Assembly (NCBI GenBank): GCA_005765155.1
Contig: VCCP01000005.1
Location: 2,666,001-2,730,000 of the forward strand
Source: Zelopaecilomyces penicillatus
Lineage: Eukaryota; Ascomycota; Sordariomycetes; Hypocreales; Pseudodiploosporaceae
Direction: 5' to 3'
Length of the DNA stretch: 64,000 nucleotides
Under the pieces are notes generated by a model. It ran no database searches and was not told the DNA's origin. It saw only the letters and a program-made list of their open reading frames with translations. This document shows, piece by piece, positions 24,662 to 36,888 of the stretch. How positions within the stretch are numbered: the stretch's first letter is position 1; the number at the start of each line of letters is the position of its first letter. A program made the position numbers and the translations under genes.

Positions 24662-26228
24662 CTACCAGCCCCAAGTACGGCTTGATGCTGTAAATACTGG
24701 CGGCTTCCATTGCACCCTTGACGCATCCAGTGCTCTTTTCTGTTTGACCCTTTGTGTTTCCCGTTGCTTAAGGAGCTTCTCAGGTATCACGATTTTGTGG
24801 TCACTTTTGTGATACACTTGCATCTTCATTGCTTGTAGTGTATGCTCCACATCCTGCGTCGTCATTGCTAGTGTTGACGAAATTGCTTCGATTGTTACCT
24901 TTTCATCTCTCTCGTTATAGCCAATGAGAAGATCGAGGATGTTTTCTGACCAATACTGGCGGTAACTAAGAAGACCTAAATCAGATAAAGGCTTCTCTGG
25001 TGATCCGAGCTTGCCTTCCAGCTTCGACAGCTCATACGAAAACTGAATTAGAAGTCGCCCATATCCTTTCCGTTGATACTGCGGTAGAGTGAGAATGCAG
25101 GCTACATTATATGCATCAGCACTCTCCTTCTCCTTTGAAAAATAACCCACAACATGGCATCCCTTCTCAGTTCGTGTCGTCATGACATAAAACAAGAAAG
25201 GATCTACATCATAATAGAGAGTTTTGTGATCAAGAAACATCTTTGACAGGAGACACAAGTTTCGACACCATGTGCGCTGTCGCCGCCCATCGATTTCAAA
25301 GAAGGACACATAATCATCTCGATAGATTTCGTTTCCAGGAGGATGCTGTAGCGCACACTTTTTCCGATGCCGCGTAAACGCCATGTCATCGCCATAGTAA
25401 CTAAGACAGAACTCGCAGAGGAAAATAACATCCTCTTGACCGAATATTTCGGGATATGGTGAAAAATACCATGGGTAGAGATCATGCTTTCCGAACTGGA
25501 CTTTCGAGATATTTCTGATTCGGGAAATTTCAGCAGGATTTTGTGTCATTGAGCCTGATGTTCTCAATTTTTCGATCTCTTCTTCACGACTGAAGGCGCT
25601 GAGCCTTTGCCTCACTTCACTTTGTTTCTCATCAAGATCCATCTCCTCACCCAGGCCAGGAGTTGCATCTGCTTCAACGCTTGCACGGGCCTGGGATTCA
25701 GCGTCCGGTCCCACTGAAGACGAGTTCCTCTGACTGTGGGACTCCACAAACTCTGCGTTGGCACTAGTCGGTCTGTTTGTCCAGGTGCAAATGATAGATC
25801 AGGTGCTTACCTGTCCACGGATGAGGTGTGGTAGCCTCACTGTTCACTGATTGCTCACGTTTTCCTGGACGTTTCTGGACCTTTTTCGCGACTTGTGACT
25901 TCTTTGTTGGATTTGCTTGGTTTTTTTTGCTCTTAGTATCCTTGGGCTTGTCTTTCTCTGGGTTTGGCCATTCAACATCCTGACTAAAATCGATCCTCGC
26001 CACAGGGACCCATTCATCAAGTCGCTTGTTGAAATTGTCGAAATTGCAATAATACTGTTTCCCACTCTTCGTCTCTTTGATGCTCAAAATCTCAGCCCGT
26101 CGCGGTTGGCCCTCTTTCTCTACCCAGGCAATACAGCCTGCTTTCAGTGTTTCAGGTGTGGCTCTGCTCTTTTGACGTGGTACATCGGAGCCCACGGCGG
26201 CTTCGCCATTAGGCGTTCCAATTACCAT
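24662..26228 (-). CDS. ESA1: Histone acetyltransferase Esa1 (MYST family, NuA4 catalytic subunit)
   Basis: Acetylates histone H4/H2A in the nucleus as the catalytic subunit of NuA4; essential in yeasts and filamentous fungi tested. Two exons, 25811-26228 and 24662-25752, with a 58-bp intron (GTAAGC..GCAG); splicing joins ..HPWT to EFVESHSQ and gives 502 residues, the usual family length. Seen in order: chromo-barrel/tudor-knot domain (about residues 27-90), an acidic linker, the MYST C2HC finger (Cys252, Cys255, His268, Cys272), the autoacetylated Lys position (about 316, FLDHKTLYYD), catalytic Cys358 in ACILTLPQYQ, the acetyl-CoA loop QRKGYG (366-371) and catalytic Glu392 in GSPEKPLSDLG. All key residues are intact. 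The gene stands alone between long RIP-degraded tracts, yet shows no mutation itself. Confidence 0.96.
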
Positions 26229-26399
26229 GATGAAATAAGTTGACAGTGAAGATATTGCAGGAAAAAGAATTTGATAACTAGGTGGTTATATAACAAGTAA
26301 GTCCAGACGCTGGCCAGCGAACCCTCAGCGAATATAGAGGGTTCCACCGGGGTTAAGCCAGCCAACTGCCATATATCAGCTATTTCTTAGTTACAAGAT
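26229..26399 (-). promoter_or_regulatory. Upstream region of ESA1
   Basis: About 170 bp of normal composition precedes the ATG, including a GC-rich part (GGTTCCACCGGGGTTAAGCC) before AT-rich DNA begins abruptly at about 26398. All conserved upstream sequence must lie here or within RIP-degraded DNA. No specific factor site was identified. Confidence 0.5.
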
Positions 26400-28608
26400 T
26401 TTTTAAAATTATATACTTTTTATATTTTATATAATAATTATTAATATTATTAAAGTTAAATTAATTTAAATATTAAATAAATAAATTAATATAAAGCTTT
26501 TTTTATATTTATTTATTAATAATCTTTATAATAGCTTTTTTATATAATAATTTAAAATATATAAATAAAAAATTAAAATTAAAATTATTATTAAATATAT
26601 TTAAAAGAGTTAAATAGAAATTATTAAGAAAATTAAACTCTTAAAAATATAATAATATATTTAATATATAATAATTAAATAAAATAAGAATAATTATATT
26701 TAAATATTATTATTATAAAAGACTATTATTTATTTTATTTATATTATAATAATAAAAATAAATTAAGACATAATATATATTTAAAGATTATATATTATTT
26801 TAAATATTTATAATTAATATCTTATAATATTTATTATAATTATCTCTTTATTAATATAATAATAGCTTAATATTAATATAATTTAAATTTTAAATTTATA
26901 ATATTATTAAATTAAATAAAATAAAATTATAAAGATATTCTTAAATAATAAGAAAATATTATCTTTATATTTATCTTTTAATTTTCTTTTTTTAAATATA
27001 ATTTATTTTTCTTGGTTTTTATTATTTTATAACTTTTTTTAATTAAATCCTTATTTTTTTATTATTTTTTCTTTTAACTTTTCTTAATATTTTCTATTAT
27101 ATTTTATTATTTATTAAAATAATAAATTAAAGAAAATCTTATACTTTTTTTTATATTATTAAATAATGATTTAATTAAGTATATAAGATTTGAATATTAA
27201 AAATTAATATATATTATATTTATATATCTTAATAATAATTAATAAGACAAGAAAATAAAAAAATCTATAAAAGTTTTAAAGATATATTATATTTTTATTA
27301 TTAATTATATTAAATAATATAATAAATAATATATTAGATACTTTTTATAAATAAATATTATTATTATTATATTTAATTTATTATTCTTTAATTTTTTTTA
27401 TATTTTATAATTCCTTTATAATTATATAAAATAATATTTTAAATATAATTATTTATATAAATTTTTTTTTTAGCTTTTTAATAAAGAATTAAAAAGATTT
27501 TTAAAAGATTTTATTTTTTAAAGGTATTAATATATATTAATAAATACTTTATTAAATCTTTCAAATAATATAATCTTATAAAGGCTATATATAATTCTTT
27601 TATTATTTAATTAAAGAATACTCTTACTTATAGTTTATAATAGTTTAAAAAGGCTTTTAATTTAATTATAAATTTTATTAAAATTAATATTATTAGATTT
27701 TATTAATATATTAATATTAATAAACTATTTAATAATAAAAGCTTATAAAGGCCTTTTTTAAATATAAATTTATTATTTAAAAAAATAATAGGGTTTTATA
27801 TTTATAATAAAATAAAGGCTTTATTATTTATTAAATTATATTATATAATTATTATTTATTTTTATAATAAATAATTAATATATCTTTAAATTATATCTTT
27901 AATATTTATTATATAAGCTTTATTATTAATCTTTATTAAATATAAATATATTTAAATAAGATTTATTTTTATTAAATTTTAATAATGATTTATTTTTTTA
28001 AAAGTTATTATTTATTTATTTTATTTAAATATAATAAAATATAATATAATTATTATTTTATTTTATTAAGTATTTAATTATTATTTATAAATCTTTTATT
28101 AATATTTTATTAAATATTATTAATATATTTAATAAATTCATATTTTTATTTATAATATATTTATTATATTTTAAAAGCTAATTCTTTTATATAAATAAAT
28201 AATATTATTTATCTTTAATTATAATTTAATCTTTAATTTCTTTAATTTCTTATTTATTTTTATTTATAAACTTTAATATAAATAATATATTTAAATTATT
28301 ACTTTATTATTTTATTTAAGATATAAATAAATTAATATAAAGAGTATTATAAAGCCTTATATATTAATTAAATATAATTAATTAATATACTTATATTTCT
28401 ATAAATTAAAATACTTTAAATAAATTAATAAAGTAAAATATTAATTTATATTTTATTTTAAAATTTAAACTTTTAATATTAAATATAATAAAAAATCTTT
28501 ATTTATAATCTATAAATAAATATATCTTATTATAATATTGATTTATCTTATAATAGTTTTATATTAATTATTTTTTAACTTTTCTTATATTTTAATTCTA
28601 ATTCTAAT
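26400..28608. other. AT-rich RIP-degraded DNA, no gene
   Basis: Contains LTR copy C (26648-26842); otherwise nothing recognisable. It ends at the target duplication of the chromovirus at 28609. Confidence 0.75.
26648..26842 (-). repeat. 194-bp LTR-like repeat, copy C, inverted
   Basis: The reverse complement matches copies A and B along about 195 bp, including AATAAGAATAATTATATTTAA and ATATTTAAAGATTATATATT segments (each read on the plus strand here). CTCTT occurs just outside both ends (26638-26642 and 26844-26848), a possible 5-bp target duplication if the ends extend a few bases. Confidence 0.6.
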
Positions 28609-28613
28609 ATAGA

Positions 28614-28827
28614 TATTAGGACCCTAAAGGGGCCTTATAGAGAACCTATATTATATAAGCTAAGAATGTATATATCTATAGAGAGAGCCTTCTTTTTTAA
28701 GAAAAGGAAGAGGATTAAAGATTAAGCTTCTAGTTATCTACTATCTATCTATTTATATATAGTAAAATTAATACTATTCCTAATCTTCTTTATTCTCTTT
28801 ATAATCTTTTAATCTTAATCCTTAATA
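28614..28827 (+). repeat. 5' LTR of the chromovirus
   Basis: 214 bp, starts TATTAGGACCCTAAAGGGG and ends ..CCTTAATA, the mutated forms of TGTCAGGACCCC and ..TTGACA seen in the unmutated solo LTR at 53674-53886. Confidence 0.93.
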
Positions 28828-30219
28828 GATTAATCTTTCTTATCCCTTCTTTAGGTAAAAAGATTATTAAAGTTAGGAATAATAGCAAAATAAACTATAA
28901 TAGCTAGCTATTAGCTTATAAGCTATAAGCTTAAATTAATCCTAGAAACCTAAGTAATAATTAATAATACTATAGCTTTATTAGGGATTATAGAATAATC
29001 TTTAAATTAATAGAAATAGTCTTTAATCTAGCTTTTTATTTAATATTAAGTTAGATTTGGATATCCTATAATTATCCCTTTAACTAGTATACTATTAATA
29101 AATAATAAGACTTTTTCTAAAATAGAGCTAGATTAATTGATTTAGATAATTAAAAGATAATTAAAAGAAAAAAGAAAGATAAAATACTTATTCTTATTTT
29201 AGAAAGATAATTTAAATATAGTTTTAGATCTCTTAAGGCTAGAAGATTTAATTATCTTAACTTAATTATTTAATATATTAAGCTATAAAGAAGTAAAAGA
29301 GTTAAAGTAATATTATAGAATTATTTAATTCTAAGCCTTTCTAATACCTAAGTATTAAAGGAAATCTTAGATTAAATTATAAATATTTCTAATCTAATTT
29401 AATATATAATTTATAATAATCCCTATAGAATTTCTAAAGGATATATAAAAGATGCTTTTTAGTATTATCTACTTTTAAGATAATATATCTAATTAATAGA
29501 TTAACTATCTTTATATTAATTATCTAGAAGGTATTAGAGATATTATTTAAGCTATATTAATATATTAATTATTAAATAATTAAGATAATAGTTTAATATA
29601 TTATTATAAAGCTATTAAAAAGCTAGATTAGCTTTAATAAACTATAAATCAAACCTTCTAATAGTTTATCTATATATATAAATGCCTTATTAATAAGCTA
29701 TTAGAGTTATTATCTCTAAGCTATTATATAGCTTATATAGTATAGAGATTATTAAAGCCTTTTTAGGCTAAAGTTATAAGTAATAGCTTATCTATTATTT
29801 AAGAGTAGCTATTTTAAGCAGATATATAAGAAGAGTTTATATTAGCCTAATAAAGATAGAATAACTAAAATACTTATAAAGCTCTTTTATAATAAAAGAT
29901 TAATAATTAAAATAACTTAATCTTTTCCTAAGATAAAGCTAATAATAATATAATCCTTTTATTAAATTAAGAAGATTATTTATTAAATAATAATTCTATC
30001 CTTTAGTATATAAAGTATTATAAATATAATAATATATACTATAAAATAATATATTAAGCCTTTAATTATATAATATATAAGAGTATTTATTATATTATTA
30101 AAAATTATAAAGTAGCTTAATAATAATAAATAAATCTTAATATCCTAGCTAGTGGTTTTAATATTAATCTAATTATTTATTATATCTAGGATAATATTAA
30201 TTACTTTATATCCTTAATA

Positions 30220-33200
30220 ATAAGAAAAGCAAGGATATAGAGTAATTATAGTTAGATAATAGCTATATTATTATTTAATCTAGGATTAGAAGTTTATTTT
30301 ATTAATCTAAAATTATTAATAGATTTTAATTATTTAAAAGAAGATTCCTTATTAAAGATAATATATAAGGATATTAACTTTTCTATATATAAGAGAATTA
30401 TAAAGTTAATAGAACTTTATAATAATTAAGGAATAATAAAGAGATATCTTATAGATTATATTATAATAGATATTAAAGAAGATTTTATCTTAGAATTACT
30501 TTTCTTTTATATTATAGATCTAAGAATTATATAATTAAAGGATTATTAGAACTATCCCTTAATAGAATAGAGTATTAAATTTATTATTAATATAAAGTAA
30601 GCTTAATAGATTATAAGGATAATAAAAACTATAATAGTTATCTTAGGTATAAGATCTATTAATAATAATAAGCTATAGCTAGGAGAAGATAAAGAACTTA
30701 TAAAGACTCTATTATCTAAATATATATAATTTATAGAGATATTTAATAAGAAAGCAGCTATTAAGCTATTATTGCTTAAAGGATAAACTTATTTAATAGA
30801 ATTAATTAATAGAAAGATATTATTATAAGACCCTATCTATTCTCTAATAGAAAAAGAGCTAAAAGTGCTCTAGGAATATCTTTATATAGTTTTAAAATAA
30901 GATTAGATATATTAATTAATAAGCCTATATAGAGTATCTATTCTATTTATTCTAAAGAAAGGAAATAAGCTATATCTTTATATTAATTATTATACTTTTA
31001 ATCAAGTAATAAAGAAAAACCAAGCTTTATTACTATTAATCTATAAGATTCTAAATTGATTTTAAGGAGTAAAGAAATTTATTAAGTTTAATCTTAAAGA
31101 TATATATTATTAGATATATATTAAAGAAGATAATAAATAGAAGATTACTTTCTAATACTATTATAATTACTTTAAGTATTAAGTAATACCTTTTAGATTT
31201 ATAAATACCTTTATTATATTCTAGGAATATATTAATAATATACTATAAGGCCTTATAGATTATATCTATATTATATATCTAGATAATATTCTAATATATA
31301 ATAATAATCTAAATACTTATATAGATAATATATACTAAATACTTTAAAGATTAGAATAAAGCAGTTTATATATAAACTTATAGAAATATAATTTTAATAT
31401 TAATATAATAATATATCTAGGGTTTATTATTAGCTTTAAAGGAATATATATAAAGAAAGAATAAATATAGATAATAGCTAGTTAACTGCTATCTATTAAT
31501 ATTAAAGATATTTAATAGTTCCTTGATTTTATAGGATTTTATTAATAGTTTATTAAGAATTATAATAAGATTATTATATTTTTTATAGATTTAATAAAGG
31601 ATAAGAAGAAGGGCCTTATATATATAAAAAGCTATAAGCAAGCTCTTTTTAAGGAACTAAAATAAAAATTCTTAGAGTAGCTAGTATTAGCCTACTTTGA
31701 TTTAATTGCTTTTATTTATATTAAAATAGATATATTGGATTTTACTATAAATATTATACTAGTATAATATATTAATAGGAAATAGTATTTAATAGCTTAT
31801 ATATTAAGGAAACTTAATAGGGTAGAACTATATTATTATATATTAGATATTAAGATATTAGTAGTTATAAAAGCTTTTTAGATATAATATTATTACTTAA
31901 TCTATTTAAAATATAAGATTATAATTATAATAGATTATTTAAATTATAGCTATCTAATAATAAAATAAAAGCTTTTAAGCTAATAAATAGATATACTTAA
32001 TTAGCTAGTATTATTTAATTTTAGAATTAAATATAGATTAGATAGATTAAATCTAATAGATATATTATTTAGAAGGCTAGATTATATAAATATAGAAGAT
32101 ATCTAAGAATTAAGAAAAGATTATTTATTCTTCTTTCTTAAATATTTTTATAATACTAAAGAAACCTTAGAAGTTATAATTATATAACTAATAGAGACTC
32201 TAATTATAAATAGATTTCTAAAGGCTAGCTATAAGGGTATAGGGTTATAATCTATATCTATCTTTTTTATTAAAAGGGTTTTAATTATAATTAAGTAAGT
32301 AGCCTGCCTTTAATATATAATCTAAAGAATTTTAATTATAAATAAGTAAATAATTTAAAGGAGTATTATTATAATATTATAGAAGGATATTAATATCCTT
32401 ATAATTATACTATTAGAAGTATAGAATAATAATTTATTTTATATCTAAGAGTAATCTAAGGTAAATAATTCTTTTAATAGATATAATAATTAATTAATAG
32501 ATAATAATTAACTACTATTATATTTTAGAAAGGTCTTTATTCTAATTAGAATAAGGATTAAAATTTTAATAATATTTTATAATAATTTAATATTAGATTA
32601 TTAAGGAATTAATAGAATACTAAGATAATTAATAATAATTTATTATTAGAAAGATATAAAGAGAGATATAATAAAATTTATATAAATCTATAACTTCTAT
32701 TAATTAAATAAATCTAGATAGTATTAATTATATAGCTATCTAATTACTCTATTAATCCTAAAAAGATCTTAATAGGAAATCTTTATAGATTTTATTATAG
32801 ATTTACTTAAATTAAAAATAAAGAATAAGATATATAATAATATTCTTATTATTATAAATAGATATATAAAATTTTTATTATTTATCCTTATAATAAAGTA
32901 TATTATTAATAATAGTCTAATAATCTTATTCTTAGATTATATATTTAAGTATTTTAGGATATTATAAGGAATTATATTAGATTATAGTATAGTGTTTATA
33001 AGTATATTCTAGAAAATATTCTATTATTTATTAGCTTATAAATAGCGATTAAGCACTATATTCTATTTATAGATAAATAGGTAGATAGAATAGATAAATT
33101 AAATAATTAAATATTATCTATAAAGCTTTATTAATAAAGATTAGCTTAATTAAATTATAAGACTATTATTAGCTTAGTTCTATTATAATATAGTATAATA

Positions 33201-33790
33201 TAATACTATAGAAGAATCCCTAGCTTATCTATTATATAGCTATAAGCTAATAGTATTAATATAAGATAGAATTTAATTAAAAGGATTATATAAAGGCTCT
33301 AGGGAAAGAATCTAAGAGTTATAGATAAGCTATAATATAGTAATAGAGATATTAAAAAGGGTATATTAATAATATAAAAAGTAATATAATAAGAAAAGAT
33401 AAGAAAAGTAGTTTAAAGTTAATGATTAGGTAATAATTATTATAAAATATCTTAAGCTAAAATATTCTATAAGAAAGTTAATAGAGAAATTTATAGGCCC
33501 TTATTAGATTAAGAAATAGATAGAAAGTAATAATTTAGCTTATTAACTTTAATTATTAGATTTAATTAGAATATATAATATATTTAATATTATAAATCTA
33601 AAGGTATATAATAATAGAGGTAAATTAAGTAAGCTAGAAGATAATCCTTTTATATTAGAATAATTCTATATAATAGAAAAAATCTTAATATATAAATAGA
33701 ATAATAAGTAATAAATATATTATATAAAATAAAAGAATTATAATAATAAGGATAATTATTAGCTAAATAAGAGAGATTTTTTAGATTATA
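30220..33790 (+). pseudogene. Chromovirus pol remnant (protease, RT, RNase H, integrase, chromodomain)
   Basis: Domains listed for the parent element are collinear and largely in one plus-strand frame. Nearly every stop sits where a Gln, Arg or Trp codon would be expected and can arise by RIP. In the integrase, a HHCC-like zinc region (LDYPG-type start near 32590, then C-N-F-C-like residues near 32690) is followed by the DDE core, with a Gly-rich KG-like PYQIKK tail near 33500. The chromodomain, which targets integration to heterochromatin marks in this group, is recognisable by its YLVKWKGY-like core. No product can be made. Confidence 0.82.
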
Positions 33791-33849
33791 TAATAATATA
33801 TAAATATAAAGCTTCTTTATTAAAAACCTAGCTACTAGGGAGTAAAAGC

Positions 33850-36363
33850 CTTTAATAGTATTAATAAAAGCTAAATAAATTATTTTTCTAAATATTAGAA
33901 TCCTTTAAATAATTACTTTAATAATTATCCTTATTATTACTATTATTACTACTTTTATTATTATCCTTATTAAAGGAATTCAATTTTAGAGCTATATTAG
34001 GAAGATTATTTAAAATAGCCTTTATATTAATCTAATTATTAAGTATAATATAAAAGAGAAGGATTATTAATAATAATATAAAAGTATTATTAATATATAC
34101 TTATATAATTATTAATAGCTATATTAAGCCTAATTATATATTAAAACTAATATTATATTATTAAGTCTAGATATTTATAATAACTTAAAGGGAGTTGGCT
34201 TAATCTAATATTAATTAAATCTAAAAATTTAAAGTACTCTTTATAAGAAAAGCTTTATCTTTATCTATATTTTATTATACCTTAATATAAATAAGAATAG
34301 TTATTAGCTTTTAGTATATATAGCTAAGTGCTTATTTGATCTTGTCTTATATATATTAAAATATCTTCTAGGAAGTATTAATAAAGAAATAGTTATAAAG
34401 AATAAAGGGAGTAGTATTAAATTAAGCTTTAATTATATCCTATATTAAATAAGATTATATATAAGTATATAATAATTTATTATTATTCTATAATAGGAAT
34501 AGTTATTATCTATATAATATAAATATTAGAGTTTAATAATTATAGAGTAGTTATTAATAACTTTAAATTTAAGCTATAATAGGATATAATATATATTTAT
34601 TTTATTAATAGGGTTTAGGCTGTTTAATCTTTTTAGGTTTTAGAATAGGATTGATTATTAAATCTTATTTAATCTATATAACTATATAATATTAATAGAC
34701 CTTAGAATAGCTATATAAGTATTAATAATAGCTAAGCAATTATAATAATAAACCTTATTTAATTATATTATTAATTATTTGCTTATAATATAGGATTGGA
34801 TTTTTAATAGTTTATTAGTTATTAAATAAATACTATTATTATTTAATATACTTAATAATAGATAAGCTATTAATAATAGCTGATATATCTATCTTGATAG
34901 GATTTTGCTTAGGAGATATCTTATTAGGTATTATCTTTTTCTTAGAAGGTATTTTATTAGATATTATATTCTTTATAGCTAAAAGGTTCTTAGGAATATA
35001 GATAGGTATAACTATTATTATAATCTTAGTAATAGAAGATATAGGATATTTATTATTAAAGAGAGAGAGTAGCTTAGATACTATATAGAGTTATCTATTA
35101 ATAATAGATAAAGCTAAAGACTTAGAAATAATAAAGAAGAAGATAGAGATATTATATATTATAAAAGAGGCTATAATAGTATTAGTATTAAAAAGTGATT
35201 TAAAATTATTAGAAGAATTATAGAGCTAAAAGTTAATAAAGAAGAAGTAATAAGATAGAATCTAAGAAGGATTTATTAATAGGAAGTAAAGGAAATACTT
35301 AAAGGAGAATTAGGATTAATTGATTTCTTAACCCTTTTATTATTTATTTTATCCCTCTTTTTATCTTTTTTATTATTAGTATTGCTTTTAAGGATTTAAT
35401 CTATATAGTCTTTATAAGAGTTTAAATCCTTATAATATTATTAAGCTTAGAAGTAATATAAGAAAGGAAATAGCTATTAATTAGCTATTAATTAATAATT
35501 AAGGAATATCCTAGAAGGAATAGAGAGATAGATTATTATTAAAATCTATCTTCTTTATCTTATTAGATAAGTTATTATTATTAGATCCTATAAAAGCAAA
35601 AGATTTAGGAGGAGGTTTCTTAGTTTTAATTAAAGCTTTAGATAAAATCAGAGATTTAATAGTAAAGATTTTAGATATAATTAACTCTAATATAAGAGAA
35701 CTCTTTATAATAGCTTTCTTAGTAATAATTACTATTAGATATTTAATCTTATAATACTTATATTATAGCTATACTATTATTTCTTTATTAGCCTTTCTTT
35801 ATTTCTTATTATTTATACTAGATTTAAAGGTCCTTAAGAGTCTAATATTAAATAAAGCCCTAAGAGATAAGAAAGCTTATATTAGTAGAAAGCTGCTATT
35901 ATATAAGATTAACTATAGAAAGGTATAAAGAAAGAGATAATTAATCTATTATTTTTTAATAGATTAAAAAGATAAAATAGCCTTTTTATTATTAGATAAA
36001 CTAAGAAAGTTAATACTATAAATAAAGAAAAAGCTAGGAAGCTATTTATATATAATAAATATATTTCTAATACTTCTATAAGTCTAATATATTACTTAAA
36101 TCCTTAATCTTAAAGAGATAATACTATATAAAGAAATTAACTAATAACAAGGCTTCTTTTAAAGAAGTTATAAAATAAAGGATTTCTTATAAAGTATAAA
36201 GAGCTTATATATAGAGATTTATAAAGAAGAAATAGAATCTATTAGAAGTTTTACTTTTAATTGATTATAGTTTCTTTATTAATAGCTGGATTGATTAGCT
36301 ATTTATAGTTATATAGTTATAGTAATAAAGCTACTATTAGTTATTAGGGCTAAGGGTAGCCCT
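33850..36363. other. Extra 2.5-kb internal region of the chromovirus, no known domain
   Basis: Chromoviruses normally end soon after the chromodomain, but here 2.5 kb lies between it and the polypurine tract. It is less AT-extreme than the surroundings. On the plus strand 34250-35330 reads as a Gln- and Leu-rich, possibly coiled-coil sequence once stops are ignored (for example a DKAKDLEIIKKKIEILYIIKE segment); an antisense reading also gives protein-like stretches (KPPPKSFAFIGSNNNN near 35580). I cannot decide the strand. It could be an additional ORF, a captured host fragment or a nested insertion. Confidence 0.5.
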
Positions 36364-36376
36364 AGAGGAAGGGGGG
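36364..36376 (+). other. Polypurine tract of the chromovirus
   Basis: AGAGGAAGGGGGG lies five bases before the 3' LTR, the expected priming site for plus-strand DNA synthesis. It has escaped mutation, as expected since it holds no CpA. Confidence 0.75.
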
Positions 36377-36381
36377 TATAC

Positions 36382-36595
36382 TATTAGGACCCTAAAGGGG
36401 CCTTATAGAGAATCTATATTATATAGGCTAGGAATATATATATCTATAGAGAGAGCCTTCTCTTTTAAGAAAAGGAAAAGGACCAGAGATTAAGCTTCTA
36501 ATTATCTATTATTTATCTGCTTATATATAGTAAACTTAATACTATTCTTAATCTTCTTTACTCTCTTTATAATCTCTTGATCTTAATCCTTAATA
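36382..36595 (+). repeat. 3' LTR of the chromovirus
   Basis: 214 bp, same length as the 5' LTR, slightly less mutated (retains GACCAGAGATTAAGC and ATCTGCTTATATATAG). Followed by the ATAGA target duplication. Confidence 0.93.
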
Positions 36596-36710
36596 ATAGA
36601 ATTTAATTATTAGAATTTATATTATTTTATTATCTTTTATAATTATTTTAAAATCTAGATTATATTTTATTAATACCTTATAAATTAAAAAGCTTATTAT
36701 TATAGATTTT

Positions 36711-36797
36711 ATTAAATTATATATAGAATATATTAAATTATATATAGAATATATTAAATTATATATAGAATATATTAAATTATATATAGAATATATT
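36711..36797. repeat. 21-bp tandem repeat, four copies
   Basis: Unit start points 36711, 36732, 36753 and 36774, built on ATTAAATTATATATAGAATA. Essentially perfect. Confidence 0.85.
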
Positions 36798-36830
36798 ATA
36801 TAAAAAAAAGATAATTTATTTATTATAAAA

Positions 36831-36884
<54 letters not shown>
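36831..36884. repeat. (ATT)n microsatellite
   Basis: About 18 uninterrupted TAT/ATT units. Confidence 0.9.

Positions 36885-36888
<4 letters not shown>

Larger units (their letters stand above)
28614..36595 (+). mobile_element. Full-length RIP-degraded Ty3/Gypsy chromovirus (8.0 kb)
   Basis: Identical-length 214-bp LTRs (28614-28827, 36382-36595), a polypurine tract before the right LTR, and a perfect 5-bp target duplication ATAGA (28609-28613, 36596-36600). Stop-riddled plus-strand readings give protease (about 30220-30330), RT (about 30840-31450, LYLYINYYTFNQ, FRFINTFIIF, YLDNILIYN), RNase H (to about 32000), integrase (about 32580-33230, ending in an LST-F-LQTN-QTEQINQ-type motif) and a chromodomain (about 33670-33790, YYIK-stop-KNY..NY-stop-LN). 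Gag is probably at 29100-30000. About 2.5 kb after the chromodomain is unexplained. It belongs to the same LTR family as the solo LTR at 53674. Confidence 0.9.

Noticed and set aside
26229..26399. Additional upstream exon of ESA1
   Set aside because: The ATG at 26226-26228 starts a full-length family protein, and no conserved extension or splice arrangement is visible upstream.
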